Assembly: GCA_025774555.1 (NCBI GenBank)
Contig: JALGVT010000030.1
Span: forward strand, 16,479 to 80,478
From: a candidate division LCP-89 bacterium
GTDB lineage: Bacteria > Electryoneota > B3-LCP
DNA: 64,000 nucleotides
Direction: 5' to 3'
This document shows positions 17,087 to 24,177 of the stretch, in pieces; within the stretch, counting starts at the first letter, position 1; each line of letters opens with the position of its first letter. The notes below the pieces were generated by a model. The model made no database searches. It was given only the letters and a program-made list of their open reading frames with translations, and was not told the DNA's origin. The translations under genes and the position numbers were made by a program.

Positions 17087-17422
17087 TCAGTTAACGTCTT
17101 GTAGATGCGGCTGCAATACCTGGTCCAGCATCGGCTTGGGCATCACGCCGACCCACTGGTCAACTTTCTGACCGCCCTTGAAGAGCAGCAGCGAAGGAAT
17201 ACCGGTGATGCCGAAACGCTGCGCAATCATCGGATTTTCATCCACGTTGACCTTGCCAATTTTCAGTTTGCCGACGTTCTCTTCCGCGACCTGCTCAAGG
17301 ATAGGCGCGACCATCAGACAGGGCTGGCACCATGGCGCCCAGAAATCCACCAGCACCGGTTCTGTTCCGTTCTGTATTTCTGTGTCGAAGTTTTGATCTG
17401 TCAATTTGATTTCGCTTTCCAT
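17087..17422 (-). CDS. Thioredoxin with variant CQPC active site
   Basis: 111-residue thioredoxin with the complete fold: VLVDFWAPWCQPC at about 23-35, then LMVAPILEQ, the VNVDENPMIAQRFGI segment, cis-Pro motif GIPSLLLFKGG and a C-terminal helix. The redox-active pair is Cys32-Gln-Pro-Cys35 instead of the near-universal CGPC; the XP dipeptide tunes the redox potential, so the reactivity or partner choice may differ. The ATG at 17422 has an AGGAAG ribosome site 5 bases upstream. It sits between a possible small selenoprotein and the ECF sigma/anti-sigma pair, resembling the way SigR-RsrA controls thioredoxin genes in actinobacteria. Confidence 0.93.
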   Translation of the reverse strand: MESEIKLTDQNFDTEIQNGTEPVLVDFWAPWCQPCLMVAPILEQVAEENVGKLKIGKVNVDENPMIAQRFGITGIPSLLLFKGGQKVDQWVGVMPKPMLDQVLQPHLQDVN

Positions 17423-17430
17423 TTTTCTTC

Positions 17431-17643
17431 CTATTCTGTTTCAACCTTGTTACTATTGATTTCGCTATTTGTTTCAATCAGTTCAATTTTTTCCGCTTTC
17501 CGATCCTCGGCAGCACAGCCTCCAGACATTCAAGTCTGCACTCCCATTTTGGGCAGGACCCATCTCTGCAGCACTATCCAGCCGACGAAGATCAGGATGA
17601 TAATCAGTGTGTCCATTTTTCTTTTTCTTTTCGATTTAGCCAT
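17431..17643 (-). CDS. Small membrane protein with in-frame TGA: candidate selenoprotein (or 37-residue protein plus leader)
   Basis: From ATG at 17643 (a second ATG lies at 17646; an internal one at 17616) the frame reads 37 residues: a basic N terminus (KSKRKRK), one membrane helix (TLIIILIFVGWIVLQ) and RWVLPKMGVQT, then TGA at 17530-17532. After it the same frame continues for 32 sense codons (MSGGCAAEDRKAEKIELIE and a polar tail) to TAG at 17431-17433, 8 bases before thioredoxin. Read through, the TGA residue would be followed by Met-Ser-Gly-Gly-Cys, a U-x4-C pair plausible for a redox site just outside the membrane. A weak GGC/GCC stem lies 10 bases after the TGA. No selenocysteine genes are in the window, so simple termination, or two short genes (TGA followed directly by ATG), remain possible. 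Confidence 0.4.
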
Positions 17644-17646
17644 CAT

Positions 17647-18105
17647 GCTTTTTTAGATAATACGCTGAAAAGCGTCGATATTGTTTGCTGCTGCGTCGGC
17701 TTTTCTTTGCGTTCTTATAGGTTAGATGCAGGGAAGGTGAAAAGGATTCGTTAAAAAATCAGTTATTATTAACGCGGGAGGTGAAAAACATAACCGCCTT
17801 CAGGAGTTCTTTGAAATATTAGAGAATTTGCACCTGGTGTCATTCCGGATTTGATCCGGAATCCAGTTAAGTAATTGCTTTACGACAGTCTCAATATAAT
17901 AATATACAATCTCATATATGAAGGCTAAACTCCCTTTTACCCAATGCGGATTACAACCTGCCAACATACCACCTCCCTCGCCCTTTTAATGCAAAGTAAA
18001 TCAGCGTCATCAGTTTAATCAGCGCAAATCCGTGATCAGCTTTTTTGGCGCTGCCAGGTCTCCTGCGAAGCGGTGCCCATGGTGCGCACCCGGCAGTTTT
18101 TCAAT
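17647..18105. other. Gene-free stretch upstream of the redox operon, with one palindrome
   Basis: No convincing gene. It holds the 5' region of the minus-strand redox operon (no SigR-like GGAAT-N18-GTT promoter was found), a perfect palindrome at 17842-17862 and, near 18001-18045, a degenerate AATCAGCG/AATCCGTG micro-repeat also seen in other gaps. A MITE-like element follows. Confidence 0.5.
17842..17862. repeat. Short palindrome, perfect 9-bp arms
   Basis: ATTCCGGAT (17842-17850), loop TTG, ATCCGGAAT (17854-17862), preceded by GTC. Such GTCATTCCGGA-type palindromes are dispersed repeats in many bacterial genomes; only one copy was noticed here. Confidence 0.6.
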
Positions 18106-18240
18106 GGGGCTGTCCCAAAAGCCTTAAAACTGTCATTGTCCCATAGGGATGCCTTCGGTACGAACGAAGTGTGGCAATCTTTAATAGTTTGTAAAATAAG
18201 AGATTGCCACGTCACTACGGTTACTTTTGGGACAACCCCC
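18106..18240 (+). mobile_element. MITE-like inverted-repeat element, copy b
   Basis: About 135 bases, GGGGCTGTCCCAAAAG at the left and TTTTGGGACAACCCCC at the right, with the inner blocks GAAGTGTGGCAATCTT and GAGATTGCCACGTCAC in inverted arrangement. A 96-codon frame crossing it has no coding character. Confidence 0.75.
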
Positions 18241-18267
18241 TCCCCGATTGATGAAGCTCATGGGGAG

Positions 18268-18287
18268 GTCAGGCATTCTTGCCTGAC
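18268..18287. repeat. 20-bp palindrome GTCAGGCAT..., copy 1
   Basis: GTCAGGCATTCTTGCCTGAC, arms of 8 bases (GTCAGGCA/TGCCTGAC with a one-base mismatch region). A near-identical copy lies at 47963-47982 in front of comM; both are close upstream of a gene. Confidence 0.6.
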
Positions 18288-18415
18288 ATGCTTGCTGCTT
18301 CTACTTATTCCCTTCTCGACAGTATTACAAAATAAAAATCGTTCACATTTCACTTGTTTATAAATCATTTTTCAACTACCTTTAATAAATCCCTTAAAAC
18401 TAACAGGAGGTTACC

Positions 18416-19174
18416 ATGAAAAAGTTCATTCTATCGGCGCTGATAACATGCTTTACCGCCGCCGCTTCTCTAGGTGCTCAGGGCAATGATGACCAGAGCC
18501 CGCCCCCGCCCCCGCCAAAATTTGAAGACCACATTTTAAGTTCTGAGATCATCAGCCACCCGCTGCTGGAGAAAGTCTTCCCCGGCGTGGTGTTCAAAGA
18601 AGAAACCAGTGGGAATACATGCCCGCCTTCCAAGCGGATTATCTGCGCGTACGATGGAATACTTTTTGAGATGCCTCATTACTTCAATAGCGTTTATGCA
18701 AGAGTTCCAAAAAATACTTCTGTCAGCCTGAATGAACGCCTGGAAGCATTTATCAGACTAAAATACTGGACTCAAGATCCCGCCATAAAAATCCTGTTGC
18801 ATGAAGAGGTTGTCATTGTAAAAGGATCAGATACATTCAACCATCGCTTTGTTATAGAAAAAAAGATAGAATTATGGCCAAAAGACGTTTTTCAAAAAAT
18901 ACAAATCCTTATCATCTTCAAACGCGATCAAATTATGAGAGTTGAAAAAAGAGTTATCCATGATGATAGATATGGGAATCCAGGTATATTCACACCCGTT
19001 CTAATCAACTCCCTGAATGATTCAGGATCGGGGCAGAGAGACGTACTGGTGAATATTGGAGGAGCTACATCTGTAACTAATGAAATGCACCGAGAAAACC
19101 CGCCTCAAGAGTGGACTCATTACTACGTTACCGCTGACGTCAATGGAGCACTTCAAGGAAACGAGGATTGCTGA
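18416..19174 (+). CDS. Exported protein of unknown function with proline-rich N terminus
   Basis: 252 residues, with an excellent ribosome site (AGGAGG 6 bases before the ATG). The signal peptide (FILSALITCFTAAASLGA) would be cut before Gln22, another exported protein with Gln at +1. The mature protein opens with a run of six prolines and then a mixed alpha/beta region (VFPGVVFKEETSG, FVIEKKIELWP, IQILIIFKRDQIMRVEKR). Six cysteines or fewer and no catalytic motif can be made out, and no T9SS tail is present. It stands alone: a MITE lies upstream and a strong terminator follows at 19221. I do not recognise the family. Confidence 0.65.
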   Translation: MKKFILSALITCFTAAASLGAQGNDDQSPPPPPPKFEDHILSSEIISHPLLEKVFPGVVFKEETSGNTCPPSKRIICAYDGILFEMPHYFNSVYARVPKNTSVSLNERLEAFIRLKYWTQDPAIKILLHEEVVIVKGSDTFNHRFVIEKKIELWPKDVFQKIQILIIFKRDQIMRVEKRVIHDDRYGNPGIFTPVLINSLNDSGSGQRDVLVNIGGATSVTNEMHRENPPQEWTHYYVTADVNGALQGNEDC

Positions 19175-19220
19175 CCCCAACGCTATTATTACCTTTTAAA
19201 TAATCATCTTCTACAAATCA

Positions 19221-19243
19221 CACTGGCTTCCCGGTGTTTTTTT
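19221..19243 (+). terminator. Rho-independent terminator after the 18416 gene
   Basis: CACTGG (19221-19226), loop CTTC, CCGGTG (19231-19236) with one T-G pair, followed by seven T (19237-19243). It lies 47 bases after the stop. Confidence 0.85.
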
Positions 19244-19285
19244 GTATAAGGATTTGGGAAAAGGAATATTTAAAAAAATCAGATA

Positions 19286-19314
19286 TTGACTATTTGACTT
19301 TTTTTTGTTATATT
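19286..19314 (+). promoter_or_regulatory. Promoter of the 19356 T9SS cargo gene
   Basis: TTGACT (19286-19291), 17-base spacer, TATATT (19309-19314). It lies 42 bases before the chosen start and matches exactly the boxes found at four other genes in the window. Confidence 0.7.
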
Positions 19315-19355
19315 AATTGTATGCAGTATGATCTAAAATACAAGGAGTGCGAGAT

Positions 19356-21545
19356 ATGAAGGTATCTATCAATTTAATTCTGATGCTCAGCCTTATTCTG
19401 CTGGTCACAACTGCTCAGGCGGCTCCCACCGGGGATCCCCTCGAGAAAGCCCATAACATCTATGGTAATAACATCGTTCCTGACGTCATGGGTAACGTGA
19501 ATATACATGAAGATTATGAGGGACCGTTTCGCAGGGATAGCTGGGGGCTTGATTTAATCACGCCCTATCCGGGATATCCTGTGAACGTGTCAAGCTGGAG
19601 CCATGAAGGCGGCGTCTATTATAACATGGATGGCGACGATGACCTCGAGATCATCTATTATATAGGGCAATCTGTCCACGTGCTGAACCTTGATGGATCT
19701 TATGTAACCGGTTGGCCCCAGTCAACCACTTATTACTCATCCGGCGCGCCTGCAATAGGAGACATCGACGGTGACGGGGATGATGAAATCGTCGTGGCTA
19801 TGAGTTATACCATGACCACTGGCGGTGTCGATGCGTTTGAACTGGATGGAACGCGCGTCAGCGGTTTTCCTTTAACCAGCCACGGTTACGTAAGCAGAAC
19901 GCCTACACTCGGCGACCTGGACGGTGATGGCGCTCTGGAGATAATAGTCAACAAGCGGATGTGGCCCCTCGGTGAGTGGTGGGTTTATAGTGGCGATGGT
20001 ACCGTTTTCCCTGGTTGGCCCCAAGCAATCGATCATGTTCCTGCATCCAGCTCTGCGGTGGGAGATATTACTGGCGACGGCGTTCCGGAGGTCATCGGCG
20101 AGTCATACGACGGTCTATATGCCTGGGATATCAATGGTAATGTTCTCCCGGGTTTCCCCTTTATGATGCCTTATAGTATGACCAATTCGTACTCCGCGCC
20201 AATTCTGGCTGATTTGGACAATGACGGTCTGAATGAGATTATCTTCGGCACACATGGTTCCGGGGGTGGGTATGTTTTTGTACTTAATGAAGATGGCACT
20301 GAGATGCCGGGTTGGCCTAAATCTACCGGATCATGGATTTATGGACCGCCAGCAATCGGATACGTTGACGGTGACGCTGTCCTCGATGTTGTCATCGGTG
20401 ATCAAACCCTGAGTCCCTCCCCGATGAATTTCATATACGGCTGGGATGCTAATGGAAACACCTTGAGCGGTTTCCCGATCGGTCCTTTAAACGCCATCAA
20501 CAATCAGGTTGCGTTAGCTGATCTTGATGGCGATGGCATGGTTGAGCTGATCGTTGACGATAATACCATGATAACCGCGACCTACGAAGGTAAATATTTG
20601 GCATTCAATCATGATGGAACGCCGCTTGCCGGTTGGCCACTATCCGTAACAGGCTGCACTATGTTCCACATGACCTGTCTGACGGACGTCAACCATGACG
20701 GATTCGTCGATTTAGTGGGCGCGGGCAGCTACGCCTCGGAAGGCTGGTCTAATATTTATCTCTGGGATACAGATTATGTCTATGATGAAGCGAATATAAT
20801 CGTGCCCTGTTTCCAGTACAATCTCAGACATGACGGCGTCTATCCCGGCGGCACAGTTACACCACCAGATATTGAAGTAACTTTGACGCCCGTAAATCCA
20901 CCCATAGTCATTCCGTCTGCTGGAGGATCGTTCGATTTCAATGGAGAAATCAACAACATCGGAACGGCTACTGCCTATTTCGATGCTTGGACAGAAATCG
21001 ACCTGCCGAGCGGTGGAACTGTTTCTCCTGTTATATTGCGGGAAAATCTGTGGATGAATGCAGGTGGGTCAATATCCCGGGATCTGATGCAGGAAGTACC
21101 CGGGAATGCTCCGGCGGGTGCCTACACTTACAGGATGCTCGTTGGTGATTACCCCAACACAGTGTACGCATCTGATGAATTCGATTTCAGTAAATCGGGA
21201 ACGGATGGGAACTCGTCCTTCACAGGATGGAATCTTTCCGGTTGGGAGGAAGATGCAGAAGCCCTTGAAGATATTCAAGCTAATTCTTTCCTGCTGCACC
21301 CCTGCAATCCCAATCCCTTCAATCCTGTGACTACGATACCGTATAGCTTGCAGCAGGCAGGTTCTGTTGAGATTTCTGTCTATAACATTGCGGGTCAGAT
21401 AGTTGCTGAACTGGTCAACGGCTGGCGGGATGCCGGACGTCACGAAGTTACCTTCGACGCATCGCATCTATCGGCAGGAATTTACATCGCCCGGATTGAA
21501 GCTGGGAATTACGTAGCATCGCAGAAGATGGTATTGGTGAAGTAA
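19356..21545 (+). CDS. Exported FG-GAP/VCBS-like beta-propeller protein with T9SS sorting tail
   Basis: The ATG at 19356 is preferred (AAGGAG 8 bases upstream); GTG at 19347 overlaps that site. 729 residues: signal peptide ending near TTAQA, then about eight calcium-binding propeller repeats of the form GD-x-DGDG-x-xEIIV (for example GDIDGDGDDEIVVA, GDLDGDGALEIIVN, ADLDNDGLNEIIFG, TDVNHDGFVDLVG). After them comes an Ig-like domain (NPPIVIPSAGGSFDF ... WTEIDLP ... AGAYTYRMLVGDYP) shared with the 33654 protein, and a C-terminal T9SS domain (PNPFNPVTTIPY, SVYNIAGQIVAEL, AGIYIARIE, KMVLVK). It is probably a secreted or surface-bound adhesin-like protein; its ligand is unknown. Confidence 0.85.
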   Translation: MKVSINLILMLSLILLVTTAQAAPTGDPLEKAHNIYGNNIVPDVMGNVNIHEDYEGPFRRDSWGLDLITPYPGYPVNVSSWSHEGGVYYNMDGDDDLEIIYYIGQSVHVLNLDGSYVTGWPQSTTYYSSGAPAIGDIDGDGDDEIVVAMSYTMTTGGVDAFELDGTRVSGFPLTSHGYVSRTPTLGDLDGDGALEIIVNKRMWPLGEWWVYSGDGTVFPGWPQAIDHVPASSSAVGDITGDGVPEVIGESYDGLYAWDINGNVLPGFPFMMPYSMTNSYSAPILADLDNDGLNEIIFGTHGSGGGYVFVLNEDGTEMPGWPKSTGSWIYGPPAIGYVDGDAVLDVVIGDQTLSPSPMNFIYGWDANGNTLSGFPIGPLNAINNQVALADLDGDGMVELIVDDNTMITATYEGKYLAFNHDGTPLAGWPLSVTGCTMFHMTCLTDVNHDGFVDLVGAGSYASEGWSNIYLWDTDYVYDEANIIVPCFQYNLRHDGVYPGGTVTPPDIEVTLTPVNPPIVIPSAGGSFDFNGEINNIGTATAYFDAWTEIDLPSGGTVSPVILRENLWMNAGGSISRDLMQEVPGNAPAGAYTYRMLVGDYPNTVYASDEFDFSKSGTDGNSSFTGWNLSGWEEDAEALEDIQANSFLLHPCNPNPFNPVTTIPYSLQQAGSVEISVYNIAGQIVAELVNGWRDAGRHEVTFDASHLSAGIYIARIEAGNYVASQKMVLVK

Positions 21546-21587
21546 CTTAAAATTAAAAATTTAAACCTAATAAATAATTCCCCCCAG

Positions 21588-21606
21588 CCCCCCTTAATAA
21601 GGGGGG
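21588..21606. repeat. G/C-run hairpin downstream of the 19356 gene
   Basis: CCCCCCTT (21588-21595), loop AAT, AAGGGGGG (21599-21606): perfect 8-bp stem 43 bases after the stop, with a further AAGGGGGG at 21611-21618. It resembles a common dispersed intergenic repeat; it could contribute to 3' end formation. Confidence 0.55.
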
Positions 21607-21630
21607 AGTAAGGGGGGATCTGTTTGTAGA

Positions 21631-21804
21631 GGGCTGTCCCAAAAGAGGAATATTGAGTCATTGCGAGGAACGTAGAGACGTGGCAATCTCCTATATTACA
21701 AGCATTAAGAGATTACCACACTTCGTTCGTGCCGAAGGCATCCTCCGAAGGAGTCCTACGGACCTATGGGACAATGACAATTTATAGACTTTTGGGACAG
21801 CCCC
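21631..21804 (+). mobile_element. MITE-like inverted-repeat element, copy c
   Basis: About 174 bases, GGGCTGTCCCAAAAG to CTTTTGGGACAGCCCC. It contains GTCATTGCGAGGAACG and an extra GGCATCCTCCGAAGGAG segment also found, inverted, in copy d. Together with copy d it flanks the tetR gene in opposite orientation. Confidence 0.8.
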
Positions 21805-21831
21805 CTAATGCTTAAATTCCAAAAAAAATAA

Positions 21832-21860
21832 AAAACCGCTTGACAAAGCGGTTTTCTTTT
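21832..21860 (+). terminator. Terminator-like hairpin whose loop carries the tetR -35 box
   Basis: AAAACCGC (21832-21839) and GCGGTTTT (21848-21855) form a perfect 8-bp stem with loop TTGACAAA, followed by CTTTT. The A-run before and T-run after make it look bidirectional. The loop is also the -35 element of the tetR promoter. Confidence 0.7.
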
Positions 21861-21868
21861 ATTATATT
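21840..21868 (+). promoter_or_regulatory. Promoter of tetR
   Basis: TTGACA (21840-21845), 17-base spacer, TATATT (21863-21868), 53 bases before the TTG start. The -35 lies in a hairpin loop and the -10 abuts a set of inverted repeats, so both termination and repressor binding could modulate it. Confidence 0.7.
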
Positions 21869-21907
21869 AATCACACGATTAAATCAAATGATATAATCAG
21901 ATGATTA
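21867..21907. promoter_or_regulatory. Likely TetR operator: three consecutive palindromes
   Basis: TTAATC-ACAC-GATTAA (21867-21882), ATCAAATGAT (21883-21892) and TAATCAGATGATTA (21894-21907) lie end to end between the -10 box and the tetR start. Such symmetry directly over a promoter is typical for TetR autoregulation; which element binds is not known. Confidence 0.6.
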
Positions 21908-21920
21908 ACAGGTTTGCGGT

Positions 21921-22565
21921 TTGAAAAAACGGGAAACTACAGGCTTAATCTCAGACGCAAGCGATCCCCGCAGCAGAATTCTAAATGCGGCGTTTAAAAC
22001 CTTCGCCGAAAAAGGCTTCGATGGATCGAGGACGCGGGAAATCGCTGCTTCAGCCGGAGTGAACCTCGCCATGGTGCATTATTACTTCGGCAGCAAGGAA
22101 GAACTCTACGTCAAGACCGTGCAGCCCGTTTTTATTGAACTACTGGATCGTTTGGAATCTGCCGTGAACGAATGCAGCGAACCGGTAGAGTGTCTTTCGA
22201 GTATCGTTGACGGCTACTTCGACTTTTTAAGTAAAAATCCCGATTTCCCGAGACTGATGATGTGGGAGCAAGTTTCCGGCGGGCGTTATTTGGAGAAAAT
22301 TTTCAAACCGATCCTTTTTGCGGACGAATCTAGGACGCCTGCCAGGTTGACTCAACTGTTTCAGCAGGGAATTGACAGCAAGGTTTTCATCATCGATTCT
22401 CCGGTGCAGGCTGTAATCAGTATGGTGGCTCTGTGCGTGTTCCCTTTTGCCGCCCGCCACATGCTCAATTTCACCTTCCCCGTTTCTGTGAATGACCAGG
22501 ATTTCTTAGAGGAGCGCCGACAGCACGTCAAAGAGCTGTTAATTCAAGGATTGACTTCAAGATAA
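21921..22565 (+). CDS. TetR/AcrR-family transcriptional regulator
   Basis: 214-residue regulator. The N-terminal helix-turn-helix is textbook: RSRILNAAFKTFAEKGFDG, then TREIAASAGVNLAMVHYYFGSKEELY, positions about 17-60. The C-terminal ligand/dimer domain is helical (YFDFLSKNPDFPRLMMWEQVSGG), resembling the regulators of drug-export operons. The start is TTG at 21921, with no in-frame ATG upstream (the ATG at 21901 soon meets a stop). It probably represses itself through the palindromes at 21867-21907 and the efflux genes 22802-28996. A MITE now separates it from the tolC gene, so co-transcription with them is uncertain. Confidence 0.9.
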   Translation: MKKRETTGLISDASDPRSRILNAAFKTFAEKGFDGSRTREIAASAGVNLAMVHYYFGSKEELYVKTVQPVFIELLDRLESAVNECSEPVECLSSIVDGYFDFLSKNPDFPRLMMWEQVSGGRYLEKIFKPILFADESRTPARLTQLFQQGIDSKVFIIDSPVQAVISMVALCVFPFAARHMLNFTFPVSVNDQDFLEERRQHVKELLIQGLTSR

Positions 22566-22591
22566 TACTAGGTGCGATTAGTACTTGTTAT

Positions 22592-22765
22592 GGGGCTGCC
22601 CCAAAAGCCTATAAATTGTCATTGTCCCATAGGTCCGTAGGACTCCTTCGGAGGATGCCTTCGGCACGAACGAAGTGTGGCAATCTTTAATAGTGTGTAA
22701 ATAAGGGATTACCACGTTACTGCATTCTTCGTAATGATGCGATACTTTTCTTTTGGGACAGCCCC
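22592..22765 (+). mobile_element. MITE-like inverted-repeat element, copy d
   Basis: About 174 bases, GGGGCTGCCCCAAAAG to CTTTTGGGACAGCCCC, closely related to copy c but in inverted orientation (shared CTCCTTCGGAGGATGCC block). It lies between tetR and tolC, 36 bases before the tolC start, and must replace or carry whatever promoter the efflux operon uses. Confidence 0.8.
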
Positions 22766-22801
22766 ATCCAGAGAATGAAAAAATAAAACACATAGATCAA
22801 A

Positions 22802-24145
22802 ATGAATTATTTAAAACAATTACCAGCGGTTTTCGTCCTGTTGACTTTGATTCCGCAATTAAGCGCGGGGCAGAGGCTGACTCTGACGGAGGCGATTGAC
22901 AGGGCGGTTACAGCTTCACAGGAGCTGGCAATCGCCAGAGAAGAGGTCCGGCGTTCAGAACTGGCTTCAACGCAGGCTTCGGCAGGTCGCTTGCCGCAAT
23001 TGGACTTCAGCGGAAAATACGTCTATACGTCCGAAGTAATGGAGATGGTGCAGCCGCCCACGACGGTCGATCTTGGCTTTACCTCCGTTACTATTCCCGG
23101 ACAGGAATTGGCTTTCGGCGACGAGCATACGGCTGATTTCAGACTGCAGGTTACGCAGCCGATCTTCACCGGATTAGGATTGCAGAAAGCGCACCGGGCA
23201 TCGCAGTATGAGGTTCTGGCAAAGCGGGCGGATCTGAGACGGATTGAGTTAAAAATTCACTGCGATGCTGAAGAAGCCTATACTCTGGCGCAAAAAGCTT
23301 CCGCGCTCGTTGAAGTAGTGCAGAAGCAGGTTGATATCCTGGAGCGTCACTACGCCGATGCGCAGCGCAAGGTTGCAGCGGGAGTAGCGCCTCAGGAGAT
23401 GTCCGCTCGAGCTGAGTTAGCTCTACAGCAAGCTCAATTGCACTATAAGTCCAGTAAGCGGAAAAAAGAACTGGCATTTATAGCGCTGCGGGAACTGCTC
23501 GATATGCGTGATGCCGATCTTGAAATCGTTCTGGATGAGCTTTCGGAAAGCCCTTTGTTGGAGTTTGACCCGGAAGAGATGGTATCCCGCGCGTTTCAGA
23601 ACCGCGCCGAATTTGACGTCCTTAGAATCCGGCAGGATATCTTAGGTGAGTTCGTCGGTGTTCAGCAGGCTTCATTTTATCCCTCCCTGGTTGCTTTCGG
23701 AGCCCTGAATTACGGGCGACCTGGAGTGGATAGATTCGCCAATGACTGGATGTTCTTCCAGACCGCTGGCGTCTCGCTGAATTGGACTTTGTGGGACTGG
23801 AACAAACGCAGCAGCCGGGTTCAGGAAGTGCGCGTCTCCAGCCGGCAATTGGATGAGACACGGGAGGCTCTGGAGTCCAGAGTACGCCTGCAAGTGCATT
23901 CCGCGGTACAGACCATCGACGACGCCAGAGAGCGTCTTGATATCGCCTTTGAAAGCTGCCGGTTGAGTGAGGACATTCTCAACTGGGTAGGTGAACGGTA
24001 CGAACAGGGTATAGCCGCGGAGATTGACTACCTCGATGCGGTTGACGATAACAATCGCTACGAAACCGAGAAGATTATCGCCTGGGCGGATTACTATGTT
24101 GCCTTAGTACAGCTCAAGCGGGCATGCGGGACAGAAGACGAATAG
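22802..24145 (+). CDS. TolC-family outer-membrane efflux protein
   Basis: 447 residues. A signal peptide (VFVLLTLIPQLSAG) precedes GQRLTLTEAIDRAVTAS, the standard TolC/OEP opening. Two OEP repeats follow with long helices forming the periplasmic tunnel (LAREEVRR-type, ADAQRKVAAGVAPQEMSARAE, then VQTIDDARERLDIAFESC and YEQGIAAEIDYLDAVDD). It forms the outer-membrane exit duct for the pump made by the next five genes. The downstream HlyD gene begins 32 bases after the stop. The substrate is not predictable. Confidence 0.92.
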   Translation: MNYLKQLPAVFVLLTLIPQLSAGQRLTLTEAIDRAVTASQELAIAREEVRRSELASTQASAGRLPQLDFSGKYVYTSEVMEMVQPPTTVDLGFTSVTIPGQELAFGDEHTADFRLQVTQPIFTGLGLQKAHRASQYEVLAKRADLRRIELKIHCDAEEAYTLAQKASALVEVVQKQVDILERHYADAQRKVAAGVAPQEMSARAELALQQAQLHYKSSKRKKELAFIALRELLDMRDADLEIVLDELSESPLLEFDPEEMVSRAFQNRAEFDVLRIRQDILGEFVGVQQASFYPSLVAFGALNYGRPGVDRFANDWMFFQTAGVSLNWTLWDWNKRSSRVQEVRVSSRQLDETREALESRVRLQVHSAVQTIDDARERLDIAFESCRLSEDILNWVGERYEQGIAAEIDYLDAVDDNNRYETEKIIAWADYYVALVQLKRACGTEDE

Positions 24146-24177
24146 CTGATGATAAATCTCAAATTAAAGATACAGGT

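Noticed and set aside
17644..17760. SigR-type promoter (GGAAT-N18-GTT) for the redox operon
   Set aside because: No such pair of motifs at proper spacing was found; the operon's promoter remains unidentified.
18073..18363. A 96-codon open frame crossing MITE copy b
   Set aside because: It spans an inverted-repeat element and a palindrome, has no ribosome site and no protein-like composition.
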